A stretch of DNA of 64,000 nucleotides from Halictus rubicundus (Eukaryota; Arthropoda; Insecta; Hymenoptera; Halictidae), in contig NW_027488826.1 in NCBI RefSeq assembly GCF_050948215.1, positions 124,001 through 188,000 of the forward strand, given 5' to 3'. Positions within the stretch are counted from its first letter, which is position 1. The number at the start of each line of letters is the position of its first letter. Below are positions 14,032 to 28,700 of this stretch, piece after piece. The translations under genes were made by a program, and so were the position numbers. The notes beneath the pieces were generated by a model, which was given only the letters and a program-made list of their open reading frames with translations, did no database searches and was not told the origin of the DNA.

Positions 14032-17000
14032 CTATCCTCAATCCTATCCTATCCGCTATCCTATCCTATCCTCCATTATATCCTATCCTCTAGCCTATAC
14101 AATCCTATATCCTATCCTATCCGCTATCCTGTCCTATCCTCTATCCTATATTATCCTCTATCCTATTCTATGTTCTATCCGATCCTATCCGTGTATCTAT
14201 CTTATCATATCCTCTATCCTATCCTATCCTCATTCCTATCCTTTCCTCTATCCTATCCTATCCTCAATCCTATTCTATCCTCTATCCTATCCTATCCTCT
14301 ATCCTATTCAATACTCTATCCTATCCTATCCGCTATCCTATCCTCTATTCGATCCTCTCCACTATAATATCGTATCCTCTATCCTATCCTATCCTCAATC
14401 CTATTCTATCCTCTATCGTATCCTATCCTCTATCCTATCCAAACCCGTATGCTATCCAATCCCCTATCCTATCCTCTATCCTATCCTATTCTTTATCCTA
14501 TGCTCTATCCTATCCAATACCCTATCGTTTCCTCTATCCTATAATATCCTCTATAATATCGTAACCTCTATCCTATCCTATACTCTATCCTATCCTATCC
14601 TATCCTCTATCCTATAATATCCTCTATCCTATCCTATCCTCTATCCTATCCACTATCGTATCCTATCCTCTATCCTATCCAATCCTATATCCTATCCTCT
14701 ATCCAATCCAATCCTCTATCCTATCCTATCCTATCCTCTATCCTATCCTATCCTATCCTCTATCCTATCCTCTATCCTATGCTATCCTCTATCCTATCCA
14801 CTATCGTATCCTATCTTCTATCCTATCCAATCCTATATCCTATCCTCTATCCAATCCAATCCTCTATCCTATCCTATCCTCTATCCTATCCTATCCTCTA
14901 TCCTACCCTATCCTCTATCCTATGCTATCCTCTATCCTATCCACTATCGTATCCTATCCAATCCCCTATACTATGCTCTATCCGATCCTATCCTATCCTC
15001 TATCCTATCCTATCATATCCTCTATCCTATCATATCCGCTATCCTATCCTCTATTCGATCCTCTCCACTATAATATCGTATCCTCTATCCTATCCTATCC
15101 TCAATCCTATTCTATCCTCTATCCTATCATATCCTCTTTCCTATTCTATACTCTATCCTATCCTATAAGCTATCCTTTCCTCTATTCGATCCTCTCCTCT
15201 ATAATATCGTATCCTCTATCCTATCCTGTCCTCTATCCTTAATATAATCCATCCTATCCTATTCTCTATCCTATCCAATCCCCTATCCTATCCGCTATCC
15301 TATCCTATCCTCTATCCTATCCTTTCCTCTATCCTATCCAATCCCCTATCCTATCCTCTATCCGATCCTATCCTCTATCCTATCCTATCCTCTATAATAT
15401 CGTATCCTCTATCCTATCCTATCCTATACTCTATCCTATCCAATCCCCTATCCTATCCTATCTTCTATCGTATTCTATCCTCTATCCTATCCTATCCTCT
15501 GTCGTATCCTATCCTCTATCCTATCCAATCCCGTATGCTATCCAATCCCCTATCCTATCCTCTATCCTATCCTATTCTTTATCCTATGCTCTATCCTATC
15601 CAATACCCTATCGTTTCCTCTATCCTATAATATCCTCTATAATATCGTACCCTCTATCCTATCCTATACTCTATCCTATCCTATCCTATCCTCTATCCTA
15701 TAATATCCTCTACCCTATCCTATCCTCTATCCTATCCACTATCGTATCCTATCCTCTATCCTATCCAATCCTATATCCTATCCTCTATCCAATCCAATCC
15801 TCTATCCTATCCTATCCTATCTTCTATCCTATCCTATCCTCTATCCTATCCTCTATCCTATCCACTATCGTATCCTATCCTCTATCCTATCCAATCCTAT
15901 ATCCTACCCTCTATCCTATCCAATCCTATATCCTACCCTCTATCCTATTCTACGTTCTATCCTATCCTATCCTCTATCCTATCCTATCCTCTATCCTATC
16001 CTATCCTCATTCCTACACTATCCTCTATCCTATCCTATCCTCTGTCCTATCCTCTATCCTATGCTATCCTATCCTATCCTCTATCCTATCCTATCCTCTA
16101 TCCTATCCTATCCTCTATCCTATCCTATCTTCTATCCTATCCTATCCTCTATCCTATCCTATCCTCTATCCTATCCTATCCTCTATCCTATCCTATCCTC
16201 TATCCTATCCTATCCTCTATCCTATCCTATCCTTTATCCTATCCAATCCTATATCCTATTCTATCCGCTATCCGATCCTATCCTCTATCCTATCCTATCC
16301 TCTATCCTATCCTATCCTTCATCCTATCCAATCCTATATCCTATTCTATCCGCTATCCGATCCTATCCTCTATCCTATCCTATCCTCTATCCTATCCAAT
16401 CCTCTATCCTATCCCCTATCCTATCCTCTATCCTATCCTCTATCCTATCCTCTATCCTATCCTCTATTCGATCCTCTCCACTATAATATCGTATCCTCTA
16501 TCCTATCCTATCCTCAATCCTATTCTATCCTCTATCGTATCCTATCCTCTATCCTATCCAAACCCGTATGCTATCCAATCCCCTATGCTATCCTCTATCC
16601 TATCCACTATCGTATCCTATCCTCTATCCTATCCAATCCTATATCCTATCCTCTATCCAATCCAATCCTCTATCCTATCCTATCCTATCCTCTATCCTAT
16701 CCTATCCTCTATCCTATCCTCTATCCTATGCTATCCTCTATCCTATCCACTATCGTATCCTATCTTCTATCCTATCCAATCCTATATCCTATCCTCTATC
16801 CATTCCAATCCTCTATCCTATCCTATCCTCTATCCTACCCTATCCTGTATCCTATCCTATCCTCTATCCTATCCTATCCTCTATCCTATCCACTATCGTA
16901 TCCTATGCTCTATCCTATCCAATCCTATATCCTATCCTCTATCCAATCCAATCCTCGATCCTATCCTATCCTCTATCCTATCCTATCATATCCTCTATCC

Positions 17001-17659
17001 TATCCTATCCGCTATCCTATCCTCTATTCGATCCTCTCCACTATAATATCGTATCCTCTATCCTATCCTATCCTCAATCCTATTCTATCCTCTATCCTAT
17101 CATATCCTCTATCCTATTCTATACTCTATCCTATCCTATAAGCTATCCTTTCCTCTATTCGATCCTCTCCTCTATAATATCGTATCCTCTATCCTATCCT
17201 GTCCTCTATCCTTAATATCATCCATCCTATCCTATTCTCTATCCTATCCAATCCCCTATCCTATCCGCTATCCTATCCTATCCTCTATCCTATCCTTTCC
17301 TCTATCCTATCCAATCCCCTATCCTATCCTCTATCCGATCCTATCCTCTATCCTATCCTATCCTCTATAATATCGTATCCTCTATCCTATCCTATCCTAT
17401 ACTCTATCCTATCCAATCCCCTATCCTATCCTATCTTCTATCGTATTCTATCCTCTATCCTATCCTATCCTCTGTCGTATCCTATCCTCTATCCTATCCA
17501 ATCCCGTATGCTATCCAATCCCCTATCCTATCCTCTATCCTATCCTATTCTTTATCCTATGCTCTATCCTATCCAATACCCTATCGTTTCCTCTATCCTA
17601 TAATATCCTCTATAATATCGTACCCTCTATCCTATCCTATACTCTATCCTATCCTATCC

Positions 17660-19866
17660 TATCCTCTATCCTAAAATATCCTCTACCCTATCCTATCCTC
17701 TATCCTATCCACTATCGTATCCTATCCTCTATCCTATCCAATCCTATATCCTATCCTCTATCCAATCCAATCCTCTATCCTATCCTATCCTATCTTCTAT
17801 CCTATCCTATCCTCTATCCTATCCTCTATCCTATCCTCTATCCTATGCTATCCTCTATCCTATCCACTATCGTATCCTATCCTCTATCCTATCCAATCCT
17901 ATATCCTACCCTCTATCCTATCCAATCCTATATCCTACCCTCTATCCTATTCTACGTTCTATCCTATCCTATCCTCTATCCTATCCTATCCTCTATCCTA
18001 TCCTATCCTCATTCCTACACTATCCTCTATCCTATCCTATCCTCTGTCCTATCCTCTATCCTATGCTATCCTATCCTATCCGCTATCCTAACCTATCCTC
18101 TATCCTATCCTATCCTCTATCCTATCCTATCTTCTATCCTATCCTATCCTCTATCCTATCCTATCCTCTATCCTATCCTATCCTCTATCCTATCCTATCC
18201 TCTATCCTATCCTATCCTCTATCCTATCCTATCCTTTATCCTATCCAATCCTATATCCTATTCTATCCGCTATCCGATCCTATCCTCTATCCTATCCTAT
18301 CCTCTATCCTATCCTATCCTTCATCCTATCCAATCCTATATCCTATTCTATCCGCTATCCGATCCTATCCTCTATCCTATCCTATCCTCTATCCTATCCA
18401 ATCCTCTATCCTATCCCCTATCCTATCCTCTATCCTATCCTCTATCCTATCCTCTATCCTATCCTCTATCCTATCCTATCCTCAATCCTATCCTATCCTC
18501 TATCCTATCCTTTCCTCTATCCTATCCTATCCTCAATCCTATTCTATCCTCTATCCTATCCTATCCTCTATCCTATTCAATACTCTATCCTATCCTATCC
18601 GCTATCCTATCCTCTATTCGATCCTCTCCACTATAATATCGTATCCTCTATCCTATCCTATCCTCAATCCTATTCTATCCTCTATCGTATCCTATCCTCT
18701 ATCCTATCCAAACCCGTATGCTATCCAATCCCCTATGCTATCCTCTATCCTATCCACTATCGTATCCTATCCTCTATCCTATCCAATCCTATATCCTATC
18801 CTCTATCCAATCCAATCCTCTATCCTATCCTATCCTATCCTCTATCCTATCCTATCCTCTATCCTATAATATCCTCTACCCTATCCTATCCTCTATCCTA
18901 TCCACTATCGTATCCTATCCTCTATCCTATCCAATCCTATATCCTATCCTCTATCCAATCCAATCCTCTATCCTATCCTATCCTATCTTCTATCCTATCC
19001 TATCCTCTATCCTATCCTCTATCCTATCCTCTATCCTATCCTCTATCCTATGCTATCCTCTATCCTATCCACTATCGTATCCTATCCTCTATCCTATCCA
19101 ATCCTATATCCTACCCTCTATCCTATCCAATCCTATATCCTACCCTCTATCCTATTCTACGTTCTATCCTATCCTATCCTCTATCCTATCCTATCCTCTA
19201 TCCTATCCTATCCTCATTCCTACACTATCCTCTATCCTATCCTATCCTCTGTCCTATCCTCTATCCTATGCTATCCTATCCTATCCTCTATCCTAACCTA
19301 TCCTCTATCCTATCCTATCCTCTATCCTATCCTATCTTCTATCCTATCCTATCCTCTATCCTATCCTATCCTCTATCCTATCCTATCCTCTATCCTATCC
19401 TATCCTCTATCCTATCCTATCCTCTATCCTATCCTATCCTTTATCCTATCCAATCCTATATCCTATTCTATCCGCTATCCGATCCTATCCTCTATCCTAT
19501 CCTATCCTCTATCCTATCCTATCCTTCATCCTATCCAATCCTATATCCTATTCTATCCGCTATCCGATCCTATCCTCTATCCTATCCTATCCTCTATCCT
19601 ATCCAATCCTCTATCCTATCCCCTATCCTATCCTCTATCCTATCCTCTATCCTATCCTCTATCCTATCCTCTATCCTATCCTATCCTCAATCCTATCCTA
19701 TCCTCTATCCTATCCTTTCCTCTATCCTATCCTATCCTCAATCCTATTCTATCCTCTATCCTATCCTATCCTCTATCCTATTCAATACTCTATCCTATCC
19801 TATCCGCTATCCTATCCTCTATTCGATCCTCTCCACTATAATATCGTATCCTCTATCCTATCCTAT
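17660..19866 (+). repeat. About 1,205-bp tandem duplication within the satellite
   Basis: The segment starting near 17660 recurs near 18865 at a 1,205-bp offset. Anchors at 17845/19050 and 18063/19268 agree. The 263-codon translations starting at 17845 and 19050 differ at a single residue, so the copies are nearly identical over about 0.8 kb or more. The second copy ends near 19866, where it joins a different variant phrase (CCTATCCAATCCTATATCC). Boundaries are approximate because the matrix is itself repetitive. Confidence 0.85.
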
Positions 19867-20109
19867 CCAATCCTATATCCTATCCTCTATCCAATCCAAT
19901 CCTCTATCCTATCCTATCCTATCCTCTATCCTATCCTATCCTCTATCCTATCCTCTATCCTATGCTATCCTCTATCCTATCCACTATCGTATCCTATCTT
20001 CTATCCTATCCAATCCTATATCCTATCCTCTATCCATTCCAATCCTCTATCCTATCCTATCCTCTATCCTACCCTATCCTGTATCCTATCCTATCCTCTA
20101 TCCTATCCT

Positions 20110-23100
20110 ATCCTCTATCCTATCCACTATCGTATCCTATGCTCTATCCTATCCAATCCTATATCCTATCCTCTATCCAATCCAATCCTCGATCCTATCC
20201 TATCCTCTATCCTATCCTATCATATCCTCTATCCTATCCTATCCGCTATCCTATCCTCTATTCGATCCTCTCCACTATAATATCGTATCCTCTATCCTAT
20301 CCTATCCTCAATCCTATTCTATCCTCTATCCTATCATATCCTCTATCCTATTCTATACTCTATCCTATCCTATAAGCTATCCTTTCCTCTATTCGATCCT
20401 CTCCTCTATAATATCGTATCCTCTATCCTATCCTGTCCTCTATCCTTAATATCATCCATCCTATCCTATTCTCTATCCTATCCAATCCCCTATCCTATCC
20501 GCTATCCTATCCTATCCTCTATCCTATCCTTTCCTCTATCCTATCCAATCCCCTATCCTATCCTCTATCCGATCCTATCCTCTATCCTATCCTATCCTCT
20601 ATAATATCGTATCCTCTATCCTATCCTATCCTATACTCTATCCTATCCAATCCCCTATCCTATCCTCTATCCTATCCTATCTTCTATCGTATCCTATCCT
20701 CTATCCTATCCTATCCTCTATCCTATCCTATCCTCTATCCTATCCTATCCTTCATCCTATCCAATCCCCTATCCTATCCTCTATCCTATCCTATTCTTTA
20801 TCCTATGCTCTATCCTATCCAATACCCTATCGTTTCCTCTATCCTATAATATCCTCTATAATATCGTACCCTCTATCCTATCCTATACTCTATCCTATCC
20901 TATCCTATCCTCTATCCTATAATATCCTCTACCCTATCCTATCCTCTATCCTATCCACTATCGTATCCTATCCTCTATCCTATCCAATCCTATATCCTAT
21001 CCTCTATCCAATCCAATCCTCTATCCTATCCTATCCTATCTTCTATCCTATCCTATCCTCTATCCTATCCTCTATCCTATGCTATCCTCTATCCTATCCA
21101 CTATCGTATCCTATCCTCTATCCTATCCAATCCTATATCCTACCCTCTATCCTATCCTATCCTCTATCATATCGTATCCTCTATCCTACCCTATCCTCTA
21201 TCCTATTCTATGTTCTATCCTATCCTATCCTCTATCCTATCCTATCCTCATTCCTAAACTATCCTCTATCCTATCCTATCCTCTGTCCTATCCTCTATCC
21301 TATGCTATCCTATCCTATCCTCTATCCTATCCTATCCTCTATCCTATCCTATCCTCTATCCTATCCTATCCTCTATCCTATCCTATCCTCTATCCTATCC
21401 TATCCTCTATCCTATCCTATCCTCTATCCTATCCTATCCTCTATCCTATCCTATCCTTCATCCTATCCAATCCTATATCCTATTCTATCCGCTATCCGAT
21501 CCTATCCTCTATCCTATCCTATCCTCTATCCTATCCTATCCTTCATCCTATCCAATCCTATATCCTATTCTATCCGCTATCCGATCCTATCCTCTATCCT
21601 ATCCTATCCTCTATCCTATCCAATCCTCTATCCTATCCCCTATCCTATCCTCTATCCAATCCAATCCTCGATCCTATCCTATCCTCTATCCTATCCTATC
21701 CTATCCTCTATCCCATCCTATCCTCTATCGTCTCCTGTCCTCTATCCTATACTATCCTCTATCATATCCTATATCGTCTCCTATCCTCTATCCTATCCAA
21801 TCCCCTATCCTATCCTTTCCTCTATCCTATCCAATCCTCTATAATATCCTATCCTATCCTCTATCCTATCCTATCCTCTATCCTATCCTATCCTCTATCC
21901 TATCCTATCCTCTATCCTATCCTATCCGCTATCCTATCCTATACTCTATCCTATCCAATCCCCTATCCCATCCTCTATCCTATCCTATCCTCTATTGTAT
22001 CCTATCATCTATCCTATCCATTCCTATATCCTATCCTATCCTCTATCCTATCCTATCCGCTATCCTATCCTATCCTCTATCCTATCCTCTATTCTATCCT
22101 CTATCCTGTCCTCTATCCTGTCCTATCCTCTATCCTATCCTATTCTCTATCCTATCCTATCATATCCTCTATCCCATCCAATCCCCTATCCTATCCTCTA
22201 TCCTCTCCAATCCTATATCCTATCCTATCCGCTATCCTATCCTATCCTCTACCGTATCCTATCCTCTATCCTATCTTATCGTATATGGTCTCCTTTATCC
22301 TATATTATCCACTATCCTATCCTATTATCTATCCTATCCTATCCTATCCTCTATCCTATCCAATCCCCTATCCTATTATCTATCCTATCCTATCCTATCC
22401 TCTATCCTATCCAATCCCCTATCCTATTCTCTATCCTATCGTATCAACTATCCTATCCATCCCCTATCCTATCCTCTATCCTATCCTCTATCCTATCCTA
22501 TCCTCAATCCTATCCTATACTCTATCCTATCTAATCCCCTATCCTATCCTCTATCCTATCCTATCCTCTATGCTATCCTATCCTCTATCCTATCCACTAT
22601 CGTATCCTATCCTCTATCCTATCCAATCCTATATCCTATCCTCTATCCAATCCAATCCTCTATCCTATCCTATCCTATCCTCTATCCTATCCTATCCTCT
22701 ATCCTATCCTATCCTCTATCCTATCCTGTATCCTATGCTATCCTCTATCCTATCCACTATCGTATCCTATCTTCTATCCTATCCAATCCTATATCCTATC
22801 CTCTATCCAATCCAATCCTCTATCCTATCCTATCCTCTATCCTATCCTATCCTCTATCCTACCCTATCCTGTATCCTATCCTATCCTCTATCCTATCCTA
22901 TCCTCTATCCTATATTATCCTCTATCCTATTCTACGTTCTATCCGATCTTATCCGAGTATCTATCTTATCCTATCCTCTATCCTATCCTATCCTCATTCC
23001 TATCCTATCCTCTATCCTATCCTATCCTCTATCCTATCCTCTATCCTATGCTATCCTCTATCCTATCCACTATCGTATCCTATCCAATTCCCTATACTAT

Positions 23101-24800
23101 GCTCTATCCGCTCCTATCCTATCCTCTATCCTATTCTATCCTCTATCCTATCCAATCCCCTATCCTAACCGCTATCCGATCCTATCCTCTATCCTATCCT
23201 ATCCTCTATCCTATCCACTATCGTATCCTATGCTCTATCCTATCCAATCCTATATCCTATCCTCTATCCAATCCAATCCTCGATCCTATCCTATCCTCTA
23301 TCCTATCCTATCATATCCTCTATCCTATCCTATCCGCTATCCTATCCTCTATTCGATCCTCTCCACTATAATATCGTATCCTCTATCCTATCCTATCCTC
23401 AATCCTATTCTATCCTCTATCCTATCATATCCTCTATCCTATTCTATACTCTATCCTATCCTATAAGCTATCCTTTCCTCTATTCGATCCTCTCCTCTAT
23501 AATATCGTATCCTCTATCCTATCCTGTCCTCTATCCTTAATATCATCCATCCTATCCTATTCTCTATCCTATCCAATCCCCTATCCTATCCGCTATCCTA
23601 TCCTATCCTCTATCCTATCCTTTCCTCTATCCTATCCAATCCCCTATCCTATCCTCTATCCGATCCTATCCTCTATCCTATCCTATCCTCTATAATATCG
23701 TATCCTCTATCCTATCCTATCCTATACTCTATCCTATCCAATCCCCTATCCTATCCTCTATCCTATCCTATCTTCTATCGTATCCTATCCTCTATCCTAT
23801 CCTATCCTCTATCCTATCCTATCCTCTATCCTATCCTATCCTTCATCCTATCAAATCCCCTATCCTATCCTCTATCCTATCCTATTCTTTATCCTATGCT
23901 CTATCCTATTCAATACCCTATCGTTTCCTCTATCCTATAATATCCTCTATAATATCGTACCCTCTATCCTATCCTATACTCTATCCTATCCTATCCTATC
24001 CTCTATCCTATAATATCCTCTACCCTATCCTATCCTCTATCCTATCCACTATCGTATCCTATCCTCTATCCTATCCAATCCTATATCCTATCCTCTATCC
24101 AATCCAATCCTCTATCCTATCCTATCCTATCTTCTATCCTATCCTATCCTCTATCCTATCCTCTATCCTATGCTATCCTCTATCCTATCCACTATCGTAT
24201 CCTATCCTCTATCCTATCCAATCCTATATCCTACCCTCTATCCTATCCTATCCTCTATCATATCGTATCCTCTATCCTACCCTATCCTCTATCCTATTCT
24301 ATGTTCTATCCTATCCTATCCTCTATCCTATCCTATCCTCATTCCTAAACTATCCTCTATCCTATCCTATCCTCTGTCCTATCCTCTATCCTATGCTATC
24401 CTATCCTATCCTCTATCCTATCCTATCCTCTATCCTATCCTATCCTCTATCCTATCCTATCCTCTATCCTATCCTATCCTCTATCCTATCCTATCCTTCA
24501 TCCTATCCAATCCTATATCCTATTCTATCCGCTATCCGATCCTATCCTCTATCCTATCCTATCCTCTATCCTATCCTATCCTTCATCCTATCCAATCCTA
24601 TATCCTATTCTATCCGCTATCCGATCCTATCCTCTATCCTATCCTATCCTCTATCCTATCCAATCCTCTATCCTATCCCCTATCCTATCCTCTATCCAAT
24701 CCAATCCTCGATCCTATCCTATCCTCTATCCTATCCTATCCTATCCTCTATCCTATCCTATCCTCTATCCTATCCTATCCTCATTCCTAAACTATCCTCT
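20110..24800 (+). repeat. Two about 1.6-kb satellite blocks 3,091 bp apart
   Basis: Anchors at 20446/23537 (CCTTAATATCATCC), 21079/24170 and 21302/24393 all give an offset of 3,091 bp. The shared block spans about 20110-21715 and about 23200-24800, and the second copy lacks a few 12-bp units. The intervening sequence (about 21720-23200) carries different variant phrases, including a TATGGTCTCC marker at 22285. This is consistent with unequal exchange or segmental duplication within the array. Confidence 0.8.
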
Positions 24801-27300
24801 ATCCTATCCTATCCTCTGTCCTATCCTCTATCCTATGCTATCCTATCCTATCCTCTATCCTATCCTATCCTCTATCCTATCCTATCCTCTATCCTATCCT
24901 ATCCTCTATCCTATCCTATCCTCTATCCTATCCTATCCTCTATCCTATCCTATCCTCTATCCTATCCTATCCTTCATCCTATCCAATCCTATATCCTATT
25001 CTATCCGCTATCCGATCCTATCCTCTATCCTATCCTATCCTCTATCCTATCCTATCCTCTATCCTATCCTATCCTCTATCCTATCCTATCCTCTATCCTA
25101 TCCTATCCTCTATCCTATCCTATCCTCTATCCTATCCTATCCTCTATCCTATCCTATCCTCTATCCTATCCTATCATATCCTCCATCCTATCCTCTATCC
25201 TTTCCTCTATCCTATCCTATCCTCTATCCTATCCTATCCTCTATCCTATCCTATCCTCTATCCTATCCTATCCTCTATCCTATCCTATCCTCTATCCTAT
25301 CCTATCCTCTATCCTATCCTATCCTCTATCCTATCCTATCCTCTATCCTATCCTATCCTCTATCCAATCCTATGTCCTATACTCTATCGTATCCTATTCT
25401 CAATCCTATCCTATCCTGTCCTCTATCCTATCCAATCCCCTATCCTATTCTCTATCCTATCGTATCAACTATCCTATCCATCCCCTATCCTATCCTCTAT
25501 CCTATCCTCTATCCTATCCTCTATCCTATCCTATCCTCTATCGTATCCTATCCTCTATCCTATCAAATCCTACGTCCTATACTCTATCGTATCCTATTCT
25601 ATATCCTATCCTATATTCCATCCTATCCTATCCTCTATCCTATCCTATCCTCAATCCTATCCTATCCGCTATCCTATCCTATCCTCCATCCTATCCTATC
25701 CTCTAGCCTATCCAATCCTCTATCCTATCCTATCCTCTATCCTATCCTATACTCTATCCTATCCAATCCTATGTCCTATCCTCTATCCTATCCTATCCTC
25801 ATTCCTATCCTATCCTCTATCCTATCCAATCCTATATCCTATCCTATCCGCTATCCTATCCTATCCTCTATCGTATCCTATCCTCTATCCTATCTTATCG
25901 TCTATGGTCTCCTTTATCCTATATTATCCACTATCCTATCCTATTCTCTATCCTATCCTATCCTATCCGCTATCCTGTCCTATCCTCTATCTTATAATAT
26001 CACCTATTCTATACAATCCTCTATCCTGTCCCCTATCCTATCCTATCCTCTATCCTATCCACTATCGTATCCTATCCTCTATCCTATCCTATCCTCTATC
26101 GTCTCCTGTCCTCTATCCTATACTATCCTCTATCATATCCCCTATCGTCTCCTATCCTCTATCCTATCCAATCCCCTATCCTATCCTTTCCTCTATCCTA
26201 TGCAATCCTCTATAATATCCTATCCTCTATACTATCCTATCCTCTATCCTATCCTATCCTCTATCCTATCCTATCCTCTATCCTATCCTATCCTCTATCC
26301 TATCCTATCCTATCCTCTATCCTATCCTATCTTCTATCCAATCCTATCCTCTAACCTATCCTATCCTCTATCCTATCCTATCCTCTATCCTATGCTATCC
26401 TCTATCCTATCCTATCCTCTATCCTATCCTATCCTCTATCCTATCCTATCCTTCATCCTATCCAATCCTATATCCTATTCTATCCGCTATCCGATCCTAT
26501 CCTCTATCCTATCCTATCCTCTATCCTATCCAATCCTCTATCCTATCCCCTATCCTATCCTCTATCCAATCCAATCCTCGATCCTATCCTATCCTCTATC
26601 CTATCCTATCCTATCCTCTATCCTATCCTATCCTCTATCCTATCCTATCCTCTATCCTATCCTATCATATCCTCCATCCTATCCTCTATCCTTTCCTCTA
26701 TCCTATCCTATCCTCTATCCTATCCTATCCTCTATCCTATCCTATCCTCTATCCTATCCTATCCTCTATCCTATCCTATCCTATCCTCTATCCTATCCTA
26801 TCCTCTATCCTATCCTATCCTCTATCGTCTCCTGTCCTCTATCCTATACTATCCTCTATCATATCCTATATCGTCTCCTATCCTCTATCCTATCCAATCC
26901 CCTATCCTATCCTTTCCTCTATCCTATCCAATCCTCTATAATATCCTATCCTCTATCCTATCCTATCCTCTATCCTATCCTATCCTCTATCCTATCCTAT
27001 CCTCTATCCTATCCTATCCTCTATCCTATCCTATCCTCTATCCTATCCTATCCTCTATCCTATCCTATCCTCTATCCTATCCTATCCTCTATCCTATCCT
27101 ATCATATCCTCCATCCTATCCTCTATCTTTTCCTCTATCCTATCCTATCCTCTATCCTATCCTATCCTCTATCCTATCCTATCCTCTATCCTATCCTATC
27201 CTCTATCCTATCCTATCCTATCCTCTATCCTATCCTATCCTCTATCCTATCCTATCCTCTACCCTATCCTATCCTCTATCCTATCCTATCTTCAATCCTA

Positions 27301-28700
27301 TCCTATCCTCTATCCTATCCCATCCCCTATACTATCGTCTAACCTATCCTATTCTCTATCCTATCATTTCCTCTTTCCTATCCTATCCTCTATCCTATCC
27401 CATCCCCTATCATATCATCTATCCTATTCTATCCACTATGCTATCCTCTCCTCTATCCTCTCCATTTACCTATCCTATCCTCTATCCCATCCTTTCCTCT
27501 ATCCTATCCTATCCTCTATCCTATCCTATCCACTTTCCTATCCTATCCTCTATCCTATTCTATTCTCTATCCTATCCTATCCTCTATCCTATCCTATGCT
27601 CTATCCTATCCAATCCCCTATCCTATCCTCAATCCTATCCTATCCTCTATCCTATCCTATCCTCTATCCTATCCTATCCTCTATCCTATCCTATCCTCTA
27701 TCCTATCCTATCCTCTATCCTATCCTATCCTCTATCCTATCCTATCCTCTATCCTATCCTATCCTCTATCATATCCTATGCTCTATCCTATCCTATGCTC
27801 TACCCTATCCAATCCCCTATCCTATCCTGAATCCTATCCTATCCTCTATCCTATCCTATCCTCTATCCTATCCTCTATCCTATCCTATCCTCTATCCTAT
27901 CCTATCCTATCCTCTATCCTATCCTATCCTCTATCCAATCCTATCCTCTATAATATCCTATCCTCTATCCTATCCTATCCTCTATCCTATCCTATCCTCT
28001 ATGCTATAATATTCTCTATCCCATCCATTACTTTGTTCTATCCTCTATACTATCATCCATCCTATTATATCCACTATCCTATCCTATCCTCTCACCAATC
28101 CTATCCTTTATCCAATCCTGCCCTCTATCCTATCCTATTCTGTATCCTATCCTATCCTCCATCCTATCCAGTCCCCTATCCTATCCTCTATCCCATCCTA
28201 TACTCAATCCTATCCTATACTGTATTATATCCTATCCTCTTTCCTATCTTCTATCATATCGTATCCTCTCTCCTATCCTATCCTCTACCCTATAATATCC
28301 TCTATCCTATCCTATCCTGTATCCTATCCTCTCCTCTATCCTATCCTATCCTCTATCCTATCCTATCCTCCATCCTATCCTATCCTCTATCTTATCCTAT
28401 CCTCTATCCTATCCAATCCTCTATCCTATCCTATCCTCTATCCTATCCTATCGTATCCTCTATCCTATCCTATCCTATCCTCTATCCTATCCTATCCTCT
28501 ATCCTATCCTATCCTCTATCATATCCTATCCTCTATCCTATCCAATCCTCTATCAAACCCTATCCTCTATAATATCCTATCGTATCCTCTATCCTATCCT
28601 ATCTTCTATCCGAACCTCTCCTCTATCCTATCCTATCCTCAATCATATCCTATCCTCTATCCTATCCTCTCCTCTATCCTATCCTACCCTCTATCCTATC
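27301..28700 (+). repeat. Degenerate satellite segment between two HOR families
   Basis: The block structure is still recognisable but more eroded than elsewhere. Examples are the stretch around 28020-28270, with CCATTACTTTGTTC, CATCCATCC, CTCACCAATCC and CCTGCCC, and 27340-27480, with CATTTCC and CCATTTACC. First-family markers (TATGGTCTCC, CACTATCGTATCC) are not seen past about 26100. Second-family words (ATCCGAACC, CTCATATCGTCTCC) begin around 28600-28720. No gene, RNA or mobile element is visible. It may be an old array junction that has escaped recent homogenisation. Confidence 0.65.

Larger units (their letters stand above)
14032..27300 (+). repeat. 5/7-bp satellite with segmental tandem duplications (first HOR family)
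   Basis: This is the same satellite and orientation as the left end. CACTATCGTATCC contexts recur near 14779, 14922, 16585, 16728, 17845, 19050, 19962, 21079, 23048 and 24170. Parts of 14032-15860 follow 2344-5000 in order but with deletions: offsets fall from 11,688 through 11,178 and 11,008 to 10,858 bp. From about 24800 to 27300 the array is more uniform, with long pure runs of the 12-mer and few variants. ATGGTCTCC markers appear at 22285 and 25904. I see no gene or RNA. The right limit is a gradual change and is approximate. Confidence 0.93.
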
